From contig JADNRZ010000011.1 in assembly GCA_015501605.1 (NCBI GenBank), positions 186,001 through 250,000 on the forward strand: DNA of 64,000 nt, written 5' to 3'. This DNA is from Panaeolus papilionaceus. Taxonomy: Eukaryota > Basidiomycota > Agaricomycetes > Agaricales. Shown piece after piece: positions 32,855 to 43,918 of the stretch. A program made the translations under genes and the position numbers. How positions within the stretch are numbered: the stretch's first letter is position 1; each line of letters starts with the position of its first letter. The notes under the pieces were generated by a model. That model did not search any database, was not told where the DNA came from, and saw only the letters and a program-made list of their open reading frames with translations.

Positions 32855-35291
32855 ATGCTCTTTGATGAAGAAATGGAGAACCCATCTATCCCTTCATTTC
32901 AAATGCCAGAGTCTGATGGTGGATCTGATGCGAGCTTTAAAGAAGACGATATCATCATAGTGTGAGCCTTCTCAACGAGCTCCTCATAAGGCTTATAAAA
33001 TTCTCATCGTGACCCAGATTGATCGGTCAAACTGGAACGGGGAAGAGTTCGGTACGCTACGATTTAACGAGCTTCAAAAACGCATGCACTCACTTTGTGT
33101 TCCCAAAATCTAGTTTGCCAATCATGTCATTGGCGCTGAAAAATCCGAGGTTGGCCATTCGCTCAAATCGTGTACAAGTGCTATCAGAATTCTTCGTCAC
33201 TCCTCCCCACCAAAGCCTGATTTCGTGCTTATTGACACTCCTGGCTTCAATGATACGCACCTCAGCGATATCCAGGTTCTGGAGACGATTACTCAATGGC
33301 TTTCTTCGACGTTCGTAACTTGACATGAACTATCTCTGCCCCTGGTTGACACATTTGCACATTTATTTTTGTAGTTATCGGAGATCTGTGATGCTTTCGG
33401 GCGTATTGTACTTCCACCGCATCACCGATAATCGACTCACAGGAACGGAGCGTCAGAATATTGGAATATTTGAATCATTGGTTGGGAAGGTCGCATTGGA
33501 GAACGTCGTCATTGTCAGCACAATGTGGGATGAGATATTGGAGGAAGAGGCTGAGAAAAAGGAGAAGGCGCTCAAGGCCGATGCGTGGAAGTTTATGATG
33601 AGCAAAGGCGCTCAGGTCGCCCGGCACAATCACACTCGGGAGTCCGCACTTGATATCGTTGGCATGCTTCAGGGTGGTAATCGGTATCGGGCGTTGCTGG
33701 TACAGCAGGAGATGGTAAATCATGGAAAAGCGCTCCCTGAGACGACCGTTGGGCAGAAGGTGGCATCGTTTTGGGGCTACTTGCGAAAAGTAACTGACGA
33801 GGTGATTTTTGGGTTGGAGAGGAAGGTGAAAGAGGGATGGACGGAGGAGATTGGTCAGGAGATAGCGAGGAATAAGGAGGTCGTCAAAGAAATTGACGAG
33901 CTGGAAGAGCGTTGGTCCTTAAGTTTGAATCCTCTTCGCAAATGGTTCGGGCTGGGTACTGCTCAGCAACCAAACCGGCTAGGACCTCAGTCTTCCGGAC
34001 TTTCTCGTTCCTCCACTTTGCGATCCGGCTTTTCCTGGACGACTGCTCCTTCAGTGATGTCCCATCAAACATCGACGTCGTCGGTGTATTCTCCTTCGAC
34101 ACCCGTCTACGACATTCCTCTCCAGACCTTACCAACGCATGCAACCACCTGCCTCAAGGAAGCTTTACTGTACAAGCCATCAGTTCCTGTGGAGAAGCTG
34201 CGTCAACTCGTCGAGGACAGCCACTTCATCGTGAAGCGGTTACAGGTTTGTGTTAAATAGAAACGTACCCTCTTCTCTCTGACAATAATTTAACTAGGAA
34301 ATCTGGCCGGAGGAGACAACATTTGCACGTCCGATCATGCATATGGTGTGGTTCGTACTGGCAGTAATCAATCACGTTGGTGTCGAGGACTCAAGCGGCG
34401 ATCAAGTCCCTCACCATAGCCACCCGCCAGAGTCTACGCGCAAGTCAACCGATGTTGTCGTCGACGACTCCCATAGGCAGATAGTTTCCTTAACTATATC
34501 TCTTGCGGAGTAAGCCCCTTTTTGTAGCCCATTTTGAAAACGGGATGCGCACTAACCAGATTCATAGGTATCTACATCCCGTGAGGAGTATGCTCAGCGA
34601 TGTCAACGTCGTTTCAGCAAGGCGACGCGAACAGAAAAAGAAACGTATAATCGATAAGCTAGCATATCAAACGCGTATGACAATCTTATGCAGTAACCTC
34701 GCTGAATATGTCAGTTCCTTGGTCGACTCCCGAGCTTGCTTGCACTGATGTCGATTACTTTTATCGCGCATAGACAAGCAGAGATCCTTTGCGGCTGTCA
34801 ATATTTACCGCCGACCCGAGTGTCAAAGCAGCCCATCACCTCATCACCCAAAACGTGGCCCACCCCATCGCAGATAACAGCGGGTTGAGCGAACAAGCCT
34901 TGCATGATACCATGATCAAGGAATTTAGAGGCCTTCGTCGACTCATGGTTTGTATATGCCGTTATCATCCTGCGCATTATTTTAATCGAGTAATTCAGGA
35001 GCACATGACTACATCACGCTCACAGTCACCCCCTGAACCATGCAGGTAGGCTCTGCTTCTCAGCGATTTCCGACTCCGGATACTCACTTTATGTTTAGCA
35101 AAACGATCATCACCGGTGGACATTTTGAGACAAACGTCCATGACATCACCGTCAATTTGCCCCGACGTAAGAACACCTGGGGGAAAGCATTCGCACCGAA
35201 TAACAAAAGAAAGAACAGTCTGTTGTCCGTCGCATCGACATCGACATCGACATCGGAGTCCAGTGGTTCGTGCCCGCCTTCCTGCAGCTGA
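32855..35291 (+). CDS. Long AIG1-like P-loop GTPase (gene C)
   Basis: Exons: 32855-32961, 33018-33051, 33114-33310, 33375-34245, 34298-34509, 34568-34709, 34774-34947, 34999-35045, 35099-35291; 658 aa. Motifs: Walker A LIGQTGTGKSS, switch I HSLKSCTSAI, G3 DTPGFND, block YFHRITDNRL, G4 STMWD. Then a Ser/Thr/Pro linker and the C-terminal module with HMVWFVLAVINHVG, a polybasic SARRREQKKKRI and SRDPLRLSIF. The protein ends in a Ser/Thr repeat. It is the tandem duplicate of gene B. The ATG-only exon of gene B is lost here (ATT in place of ATG, donor destroyed), and a downstream ATG at 32855 in the former intron now opens the frame. All coding exons stay in frame, so the gene is probably functional. 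Confidence 0.86.
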
Positions 35292-35652
35292 GCCTCGTAG
35301 TATGCAACATTACCTTATAATTTAGTACCACTTTTGTAATTTATGTAACTCAAGCAAAATAATATGAAGCGAATCATCTAATATGCTCAAGTAGCATTTG
35401 GTCGCCTGTGCGTCGTAATAATAATAACGACATGATGATGAAGCAATATAACACTGATGCCAGATGGCCGACAACCTGAGTATGAATTACTTTCAGCAGG
35501 CCGTTCAGCCGGGCGCTTCTGTCATCGCACGACAGTCCCGTGCGGAGTCTCATTTCTTAAAAAATTTTACTTGTGGTTGAATCTCCGAAAGTGCCGACGC
35601 CCTACATCCTAGGGTCTGAACCCTGCTTCGCGAAATTACAATGGTAATATAT
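35292..35652. other. Convergent intergenic region
   Basis: Lies between the 3' ends of gene C and gene L. AT-rich, no gene seen. Confidence 0.5.
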
Positions 35653-37230
35653 TCATATCCTCGGCAGCCTCTCCAAATCACCGACAATTTTCTCGTCTAC
35701 AAACGTCAGGTGAAAGTCAACCCTCTTCCCGATGCTATCTTTGTTATTCAAGCTATCACCACTTTGCATAGACGAGGGAAGACTGGCACTTGTACGCATA
35801 GCGCTCCTTACCTGACCCTCTAAAATCATTGCTTCTGCTTCCCCTAGCCCCAAAATCGACAACTCCAAGGTTCTCAGATTAGGAAAAAGCGAGGGCGAAA
35901 GTAAGAGAGAGAACAAATCACCCCAAGCGATATGGTTGCCTGCAATGAGACGGGGAGTGAACCTGATAAATTTGACCTGGAGGTGGAAGTGTTGCAGTGA
36001 ACCCGACGACGATAACCCATGTGAGGAGGCAGCTCGTGTCATATTGTTGACCAGTCCTACTATGAATGGAACAGGGTTTGTAAACCAGTCGATATGATCA
36101 TACAGAAAGAATTTCGTGACCGCGTCGACCTTGAGAGTAAGCGATTGGAGATGAAGAAGAGAACTCCAATCGGGCGGCACTGATGATCCTTCGGTGATCC
36201 TGTATCCCAGTTGGTTGTATCTACTGAACTCTGCTGTGTATATCAATTAGAATTGGCAGAGGTGGTATTGTTAAAGTACAGGGAACCCACCGATAGTACC
36301 CAGTTCAACACTTAAGGACCTGAGTGTCCCCCCAAGTCGATGTATAAAGCCATATAATGTCGTCTCCGCCATCCTTCCAGGTCCGGCTGGATTTGGTAAC
36401 TCCAGTATGAGATCCTTCAACTGTGTGCAGTCAAATGCGGCTTGGACCCATTCCAACGTCGCTGGGATGACACGCCGAACAGGAAACCCCATCACCAGCG
36501 TGGACAACTGGCTCTGAGGTGGCAGCGGTTGTCCTTCTTCGTTGTGTTCATCGTCATGACTCGAACCTCCCTCATCTGCCTGAAACGTAGGAGCAAGATA
36601 AATCCTTGATAGCGCAATCTCCTTCACCCCCCTTAAACGACTCAGTCTCCCACCCGAAAGCACCAAGAAGCCCATCAAGTCCAGGCTTTCTACACCGTCC
36701 CTCCTCAGTAATTCATCTATTGCATGTTGTGCGCTCTCCGAGAGGTCGTTCCATTTGACTTTATGTTGCATATTAGTTTGAGATCGGGATGGATAGACAC
36801 CGAATCTTCTCAGATGAGTGAGGAGAGGAAACAGGCGGGCAAGATGTTCGTCCTCTGCCATCCACGGTGCATACTGAGCTTCACCAGGCCACCTGGAGGA
36901 AACTTTAAACCCGAAGTGGTGAATAAATGGTGCCAAGTGCGGAGAAGACGTCAGGAGAGTGTAAAGTGAGGCAAATGGGGAGGTCAAGTGGTCGTTTGTA
37001 CTACGGGGCTTGTTAGCAAACCGTCGCATTGGCCCAGATGGATTTTAGATATGTTGAGAGCAAGCTCACTCATAGTAAATGTCAACGATAACCCTTCTGA
37101 AAAGCCTCGGCTGAGCAGCGCTACAGAACGACCAGTTGACCAAGCAGCATGAACGGAGTGTAGAGGCGTCATCAGAGCGATAAAGGTGCTCCAGTATTAA
37201 TTCAATGATTTCCTGGGGGAAAGGCGACAT
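35653..37230 (-). CDS. F-box-like / LRR-type protein (gene L)
   Basis: Three exons, 37070-37230, 36291-37000 and 35653-36233; 483 aa. It starts MSPFPQEIIELILEHLY with LRSCCLVNWSFCSAAQPRLF, the F-box-like segment, then leucine-rich stretches (LFPLLTHLRRFGVYP, GVKEIALSRIYL) and ends GDLERLPRI. An acidic Asp/Glu/His insert lies mid-protein. The donor of intron 1 is GTGAGC and its acceptor (CCGTAG) lies upstream of DHLTSPFASL. Its 3' end was copied into the junction at 31247-31408. Confidence 0.76.
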
Positions 37231-37376
37231 GACTAGAAAAAAGCCGCATGTGGTGTTGTCGGAGTACCACAAAGATACTGAGCGCTGAGCGTTGGCTAGG
37301 TACTTACGCCTGGGATGCTGATGGACTATAACAGAGAGAGGGTGCTTTAGTGGGAAACGTGACATCACTGACATGC

Positions 37377-37727
37377 TCATCGTTGACCATTTGGAATCCC
37401 GGACCCTTCTGACTGATATGTATAAGCAGGGTCACGGAGCCGAGAAGCCGCAATCACTGCATCCTCTCGATTAATTCTCAACATTTGGTCACTGGGCACA
37501 ATAAGAAACTCGTGTTCTGACCGATAGTCCTCTAAAATGAACAGAAAAACAGAAAGGCCAGTGAAAAAAATATATAAGGAAGGAAGAGAAGGAGTCCTAT
37601 CAGATTCATAAGGGTCTGTACGGATACGAAAATACGGCTGTATTTTCGGTTGAGGTTCAGGTTTGATTGAGTACGTAATCTTCCCATGGCTATCCAAAAA
37701 TGTCGGAGTGACTGAGGGTGACATCAA
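37377..37727 (-). CDS. Uncertain hypothetical protein
   Basis: A 116-codon open frame beginning MMSPSVTPTFLDSHGK with a hydrophobic stretch (LYIFFTGLSVFLFILE) that could span a membrane. The segment IKPEPQPKIQPYFRI is found again, in the same frame but on the opposite strand, at 38527-38580, so this DNA has been duplicated. No domain is recognised and no intron is supported; it could be a gene remnant. Confidence 0.3.
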   Translation of the reverse strand: MMSPSVTPTFLDSHGKITYSIKPEPQPKIQPYFRIRTDPYESDRTPSLPSLYIFFTGLSVFLFILEDYRSEHEFLIVPSDQMLRINREDAVIAASRLRDPAYTYQSEGSGIPNGQR

Positions 37728-39420
37728 GCCTAGTTCGGCTCCTGAAGAACCTTGATAAGATAGCTTCTTTCCTCAAGTTCACCTTGTTGAAACCACATTT
37801 ATGCTTCCTCCTACTTCAGAAACAACTTATATTGGCAGCAGTATATGTGGTTCAGGTAGCAGGAGTCGCTACAGTACTCTATGCTTCACCACTCTATTAG
37901 AAGCAACCTGGAAACCTACAGGCAAAGCAGGAAACACTGAAGCGATTGCACAGAGAAATGAACAGGCAATCGCTATATTCTGTAAACGCGTGAACACGGC
38001 AAGTAATGAATACAAATGGTAGCGACGATGATAAGACTAAGGAAAGGAAGATATGCGCGCGAGCGCATATAAGAGCGTTGTAATCACATGATCGGATTAC
38101 ACAACCCTATCACACCTTCAAGTTGACTGAAGCAGAATGGGTCAATGAGGACTAAACTTGGTGTCAGGCTGCATGTTTTCAAGGCCTTGGTGGAGGAGCT
38201 GCGTATGATAAGAAACTGGTTTCCTGCGCACGAGTCCAGGGGGCAGGGGCAGCACAAGACACGGAGCCGGATGTATCTAAAGGTTGAGAGGGGGGATAAG
38301 TTAAGGGAAATGAGGGTGTGGAAGCCCCCAGTGTATTGTATTAATAATTTTCCATGTTTATAAACCGTGCAGTGGCCTTGAGGATGTTGCGATGGTCTGC
38401 GTTAAAGCAAAATGCAAGGAAATGTCAAGAGGGAAGCTCGTTATCATGTTATCATCAATCAATTATCAAATGTGACAACAATGTGACTAGCTAGCTCAAG
38501 TCTCTGTCGGAACTACCCGTGAACATCAAACCCGAACCTCAACCGAAAATACAGCCGTATTTTCGTATCTGTACAGACCCTAAAGCTCTTTGAGTCTCAA
38601 TCAGATTTTTACTGTGGGAGAATCGAGAATAGAGAAGATCAATGAGAGAGAGTAAAACAAGGGAACCCTATTCCACATCCACATGTAGGAGTACTACTTG
38701 CGACGGAACTTGAAGGAATGAATCAATAAAATCATGAATAAAACAACCCTAAATGAAAAATTTTGAACCAGTGCCCCAAGAGTTATAATTGGTTACAGAC
38801 AAAACAAAAAAAAAAAAAAGATCGTGTTGATCGCCTGAGCACATGGAAAAGAGAAAGGAAGAAATTAAAACAATTAAGTACATAGAAGTTGATTGTTGAG
38901 AATAGTGTCCGACGCGGATCGGCTTCCGGTTTCTGACATCCAGCTCGAGGTCCCTACTTTGGCGAGCGATGAATACGGCGTACTGCCACAAAGACGCGCA
39001 GAGAAGGCTGAAGATCATGCAAAAATAACTTCGGAGAAATTACGATGAGAGAGATACCGCATCAGTTTATACTATTACTAGTAGTTGGAAGATTGACCCA
39101 ATAGTATCTCATCCACTCTCCCTTATTAGCGGTGCTGCAGCCGCATACTGCAGCGTTCGTTGGCCAAAGAGATTGACACCTCCGGCATCATTTGATTCTC
39201 GTTCGCAGTGTCTCAAACGCGCAGTTGCTGAAAAAGGTGACTTGATGTTGCTCCTTTCCACGCTCCGCGACATGCCTCGGTGTACACTGGTGTGTCATGT
39301 CATCCCGCAGGCCTCAATGCGCTTTGAATCCCGCTCAGGTCGCTCATGGGGATGATCCTAGAACCCTCGAGAAAGCGAACTGCCTTCGGATCATGGATGA
39401 GATTAAATTTTTCATGAGCG
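37728..39420. other. Intergenic with one duplicated fragment
   Basis: No intact gene is seen. 38515-38590 holds an inverted copy of part of 37600-37680 (IKPEPQPKIQPYFRICTDP, then a stop). A run of 13 A residues lies at 38807. The part from about 38720 on belongs to the left arm of the large inverted duplication. Confidence 0.5.
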
Positions 39421-39465
39421 TTTATTTTTAGAATCCGGCTCTTATTGTCCCTCCGTAGTATAAAA
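39421..39465 (+). promoter_or_regulatory. Promoter of YG-repeat gene 1 (MEF2-like site and TATA)
   Basis: TTATTTTTAGA (fits YTAWWWWTAR) at 39422 and TATAAAA at 39459-39465, about 85 bp before the ATG. The same arrangement recurs upstream of the other family members. Confidence 0.6.
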
Positions 39466-39549
39466 GCTGGTCTCGACGAAGGTTTTCAACATCGTTCAAA
39501 GCAGCCTCTTCAAAGTCACCAACATTATTTCACTTCGAATTATTACAAG

Positions 39550-40041
39550 ATGTTCACCAGTCTCACTACCACTGTAACTCGCACCCCATCACAACAGGCT
39601 TCGAGCCCATCGAACCCAAAACAAAACTCGGAACGCCTATTTGGCGAGCTATCCTCAGCATACGGATTCACAGGAGGACTTCAAGTTCCCAGCCTCCAAT
39701 CCCGCTCGTCGTCACCATCACCCAGGTCATCGCGCAAGGATAAATCTCATTCTCAATCGGGCGCTACCTCGACCACACCCTCTGCCCGATCATCGAGGTC
39801 AACAAAGAACTACGAGGGGACGTACGGAAAGCTTGCCTCATTAATCGGCCTTGGATTTGGGGCCGGTGTACCTGCCTTGAGCGTGCCACGCACCCACAAG
39901 AAACCGAAGACAGGTAGTGCGGCATCGACACCCTCGACTCTCTCCAGGGTTGCCTCTTCAGCTGGCAGTCACACATCCTCACATAAGGACTACGAGCACG
40001 GGTTTGGGAGTGCTGCTGCGTCGTTCTCGATGTGGAGGTAG
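39550..40041 (+). CDS. YG-repeat protein 1 (small Ser-rich, three Tyr/Gly motifs)
   Basis: Intronless, 163 aa. Three copies of a Tyr/Gly motif are separated by Ser/Thr/Pro-rich linkers: LFGELSSAYGFTG, NYEGTYGKLASLIGLGFGAG, and a shortened third, DYEHGFG followed by SAAASFSM. Compared with its mirror copy at 60071-60580, nine residues (HLATTYELG) are deleted in frame from the third motif; the deletion is flanked by a TTGG direct repeat. There is no signal peptide, membrane segment or known domain. The chosen ATG is the first after the TATA box and aligns with the other family members. The role is unknown. Confidence 0.8.
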   Translation: MFTSLTTTVTRTPSQQASSPSNPKQNSERLFGELSSAYGFTGGLQVPSLQSRSSSPSPRSSRKDKSHSQSGATSTTPSARSSRSTKNYEGTYGKLASLIGLGFGAGVPALSVPRTHKKPKTGSAASTPSTLSRVASSAGSHTSSHKDYEHGFGSAAASFSMWR

Positions 40042-40924
40042 GATTGTCCAGGTTTTTGTTGGAAATGGTTTGGAATCGAACAATGAACCAGCTTCGATAT
40101 ATGGTATTTACAAGTATAATTAGTTTTCACCATTTAGATACCTAGACACCTAGACTTAGGGACACAGGAGGAGCTTATTTATCAGTACTAGTAGTACATT
40201 ATGCGATATGTATTGGATTGTACACTCTCCAATAGTTCGGTCTAAATTTACATTGGAACACCTCGCTATCATTCTGCTTTCCACTTGGTTGCACTGATTT
40301 TAAGGATCTCGTTCAGGCATTAGGAGCGTATACCGTCGAAGTGCGAAGGCGGGTTCAAATATTACGAAGTATTGATGTATGTGTATGTAGTAATAAAGCC
40401 ATTTTAAAATGCCAATTAAGGGTCAGCGCGCAGCAAGATGTCAATTCGCTAGTATGTCGCGACCAGTGCGGTTTGAATCCTTGGAATAATTAATTGAGAA
40501 CCTCTGTCGGAGTCATATCTGAGTCCCTTCACGATATCACTATATAAGTTCAGCGAACGAGGCGAACCGGATACTCATCCGACTGTGCAGTACCGCACCC
40601 CGTGATCCAACTTAATTGAAGCAAGGTTTGTCAACTTATTCCGTCCGCAATGACTCCAGTGCTATGTAGTGCCGGACATACCGGAAGTATCATTCAATGG
40701 GAGGATTGAGTAGCTAGATAACAAGGTCTTTTGAAGCGCAGCTGAGGTATTCAGTCGAAAGTGACTGGATATCGCTTCATTCTGCCTCCCGCGATGCGCT
40801 TTGGGTCGAATTGTATGGCAGGCCGCAGGCGTTGCTATGTTTATATTAGACGGGGTCGCTCGTAGCGATGGACCGACGACTGCGAGCTCTTAGGCTTGCG
40901 CTTGATCAGCGATAAGATTACGAA
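40042..40924. other. Spacer within the left inverted arm
   Basis: Non-coding; its reverse complement is recognisable at 59173-60070 (for example TAGGTATCTAAATGGTGAAA on the other strand). Confidence 0.6.
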
Positions 40925-40973
40925 GCTATTTTTAGACGCCTATGGTTGAGGCTTAGCACGATCCCAGTATAAA
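40925..40973 (+). promoter_or_regulatory. Promoter of YG-repeat gene 2 (MEF2/Rlm1-type site and TATA)
   Basis: GCTATTTTTAGACGCC at 40925-40940 holds a perfect CTA(A/T)4TAG site; TATAAA follows at 40968. GATAAGATTACGA lies just upstream of the site and is shared with the other members. Confidence 0.7.
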
Positions 40974-41087
40974 GCAGGACTCGAAAGCCGGTTGTGATAT
41001 CATTCAACAAAGCGTTTTCAAAGCTTCAGCGTCATCTCTCAACACAACACATAACCACCATCCTAATCAGAACCCTACTACAACAAA

Positions 41088-41618
41088 ATGTTCAGCAACT
41101 TCACTATCACTCGCACCTCATCCCAGTCTTCGTTGGCCCAGGCTTCGAGCCAGGCAAGCAGCAAGCAAATTCCGGCACACCTCTTCGGTGAACTAGCCTC
41201 AACCTACGGGTATAGCGGGAGTCTTCAAGTTCCAACCCTCCCATCCCGTGCTTCATCACCATCACCCAAATCATCGCGCCGTACTGCATCACAGCACCCG
41301 TCACCCGCTACCTCAACAGCTATCGCTGTACCACCACCATCGGCTTCACCGAAGAACTACGAGCAGAGTTACGGCAACCTCGTTTCGACTACAGCGTTTG
41401 GTGCTGGTGTGCCGTCTTTAAACCTTCCCCGTGCCCAGAAGAAGACGACGACCTCCGAGTCAAGGTCAGGGACGTCGACGCCCTTGACGCTTTCTCGCGT
41501 GCCATCGAGTTCGCACTCTTCTTTGTCGCATAAAGACTACGAGCGTGGGTTCGGTCAACTCACGAAGACGTATGAGTTCGGAACTCACCTTTCCGCTCCC
41601 TCGCTTTCGAGAGTCTGA
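41088..41618 (+). CDS. YG-repeat protein 2
   Basis: Intronless, 176 aa. Motifs: LFGELASTYGYSG, NYEQSYGNLVSTTAFGAG, DYERGFGQLTKTYEFGTH, with PSL or a similar triplet after each. The linkers are Ser/Pro-rich, and an RAQKKTTT basic patch follows motif 2. Its closest relative is the mirror copy at 58472-59002, and both end HLSAPSLSRV. No known domain. Confidence 0.82.
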   Translation: MFSNFTITRTSSQSSLAQASSQASSKQIPAHLFGELASTYGYSGSLQVPTLPSRASSPSPKSSRRTASQHPSPATSTAIAVPPPSASPKNYEQSYGNLVSTTAFGAGVPSLNLPRAQKKTTTSESRSGTSTPLTLSRVPSSSHSSLSHKDYERGFGQLTKTYEFGTHLSAPSLSRV

Positions 41619-42566
41619 GTTAGCAGTTTTGCTGCGAATGGGTTGGGATCGAGCGATGTCTTGGATTACGTATATTGGTTTTTTTATTACAATTTATAAT
41701 GGTCTCTTATTATTTATGTCTCATAGGATTCGAATTCTTATATTTTAATTCATAGTTGGCAGACAGTGTAATCAGTAGCTAATGTTTTCCTTTAAAATAA
41801 TCTTCGTTTATATTTTGTTACCCCCAAATATTACTTGCATGGTCATTATATTTTATCTAATTTGTCACACAATGATACAAAGCAATCAGGCTGTCATTTT
41901 GACGCCCGTGCAGAGACTTTACGAGGGTCTAACCAGATCGCGAAGTGAAACGAAACGCATGGTCTGAACATAGAAACAATAATGCAGATGGCTCATGCAG
42001 TTGCACAGTTCCATCATGTTCCTATCCTCTCCGTACAAAAATGTCATGCACAACAACTGTCAGAGGTACATTAGCTGCTGGTCAACACTCGCGAACCTCG
42101 AGGAGACAGAATTCGCGTTTCTTCTGCTGGACTGATCACTCGGCATCTTCCGAGAGTCATGAGCCGCCTTCGGCCGAAGTCATACTCGGGCCGTCTCCCC
42201 AGGCACGAGCGGAACAAAATCGGAAAGACTTGGCGTTGAAATTGCGGCTAATTTTTTCAAGGTTAATTCCACGAACGCGACTTTCCACTGCAACTCACTG
42301 CACGACTCCTTCGTCCCCTTTCCTTACCTCCTTGATACCAAAAGTATACCACTTATACCACCTTGTCTGTCATTCTGACCTCAGGACTGACGTTGGATTG
42401 ATCTGTGAGTGTGGTTTGCGCGTTGGTTGAATGTCAACGGGTTATGCAGGGATTTGTGAAGTCATGTACTGACTGACTGACTTGCGTTCGTTTGGTTTAT
42501 TATAAAACCATTATAGCATTAACACCAAGCTTCTAACTTGCATTCACCCTTGTTCACTTGTTCAAA
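41619..42566. other. Intergenic, upstream of GGC1
   Basis: The first 390 bp belong to the inner end of the left inverted arm. The remainder is the GGC1 upstream region; open frames here have no support. Confidence 0.5.
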
Positions 42567-43918
42567 ATGTCTCCTCCACCATCAAACGGCAAAGACTCTG
42601 GTGCTGCGCGTATTCTTGGCTCGGGTACTTCTGGTGCGTATGGCGCTTAAAACTGCAGAAATTAAGCACTGAAGTGTCGTGTTTTGGGTATTAGGTATCG
42701 CTGAGTTGCTCATCTTTCACCCTGTGGACACAGTCGCCAAGCGACTCATGAGCAACAAGACCAATGTACGTTCTGTGCACCTATTCTCGTTTCCCCAACC
42801 CTAACCTGTTTTTATAGGTCTCATTCTCAACACTCGGGCCCATCATCTTCCGTGACGCAGCCTCAAAACCCGCGCTAACCAAGTTCTTGTCGCTATTCCC
42901 CGGTCTAGGCTACGCAGCAGGCTACAAAGTCGCTCAGCGTGTGTACAAGTTCGGTGGTCAGCCTTGGTTCAATGACTTGATCAACAAGAACTACAAGGCT
43001 CAATTCACGAATACTTTTGGAGAGAGGAAAGGAAAGATGATGATGCAGGCTACTGCTGGAAGGTATTTATCAGCTTATTTCTTCTTATTTTCTTGTTTAT
43101 TCTTTGGGTTGTGGTACGACCCACCATAACCCCTCGATTTGATCCTTCTTTCTACAACCTTTTCCGCATTTTCACGATAACTAACAATGCTATCTCCCCT
43201 CCCTCCTATGCTATTTTTATTCTAGTCTTACCGGTATCGGAGAAGTCGTACGTCGCCACCCTCCTTTTCTCTATTTTCAACAGATAAAGCTCATCTCCCA
43301 TATTCGATCATCGTCCTTTTTTGGACAATACGATCAAATTGCGTTATTTATAGGTCCTCCTACCCCTTGACGCGTTGAAGATCAAGAGACAGGTCAACCC
43401 AGAGGCGTTCAAGGGCCGTGGTGTTATCCGCATTTTCATGGAAGAAGGCACGACCTTGTACCGTGGTTGGGGCTGGACGATGGCTAGGAATGCTCCTGGC
43501 TCGTTTGCTGTGCGTTTTTCTCGTCAACGTCACATTCGCTCTTTCATTAATTAATTCATTTTATTTCCTTGACAAATAACAGCTCTTCGGTGCCTCAGCA
43601 GTCACCAAAGAATACGTCCTCGGCGTCAGCGATTTCTCAAAAGCCACATGGGGTCAAAACTTCATCGCATCCATCGCAGGTGCCGTAGCATCCATCACCG
43701 TCGCTGCGCCTCTCGACACCGTCAAGACCCGCATCCAGAACGCCAACTTTGAGAAGAAGGTCCATGGTGTGACGGTGGTGAAGGATCTGATCAAGCATGA
43801 AGGATTTGGCGCGTTTTTCAAGGGCCTGACACCGAAGATTTTGGTGGTGGGCCCGAAGTTGGTGTTTAGTTATACCCTAGCGCAGAGTTTGATCCCGTTG
43901 TTCTCCAAGTATGTCTAG
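42567..43918 (+). CDS. GGC1: Mitochondrial GTP/GDP carrier
   Basis: Exons: 42567-42633, 42695-42765, 42818-43062, 43226-43247, 43354-43509, 43583-43918; 298 aa, close to the usual length. The protein belongs to the mitochondrial carrier family of the inner membrane, with three repeats each bearing a Px[DE]xx[KR]-type motif: HPVDTVAKRLM, LPLDALKIKRQ and APLDTVKTRIQ. The family-specific stretches LFPGLGYAAGYKV, YKFGGQPWFN, YRGWGWTMARNAPGSFALFG and FFKGLTPKI match yeast Ggc1/Yhm1. That protein exchanges GTP for GDP across the inner membrane and affects mitochondrial iron balance. Its presence marks this as ordinary conserved chromosome between the YG-repeat arms. Exon 4 is only 22 nt. Confidence 0.95.

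Larger units (their letters stand above)
31413..35778 (+). repeat. Tandem duplication, unit 2
   Basis: Begins with the truncated 3' end of gene K and ends inside gene L. Content and order equal unit 1: K 3' end, about 0.9 kb spacer, small gene remnant, long GTPase, L 3' end. Confidence 0.85.
38720..42010 (+). repeat. Left arm of a 3.3 kb inverted duplication
   Basis: The reverse complement of 58080-61360 aligns through this arm with many shared blocks. These include GTCTGTAACCAAT and GATCCGCGTCGGACAC at the outer end, the two YG-repeat genes with their promoters, and TACGAGGGTCTAACCAGAT at the inner end. It carries the genes at 39550 and 41088; the opposite arm carries their counterparts in mirror order. 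Confidence 0.85.
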
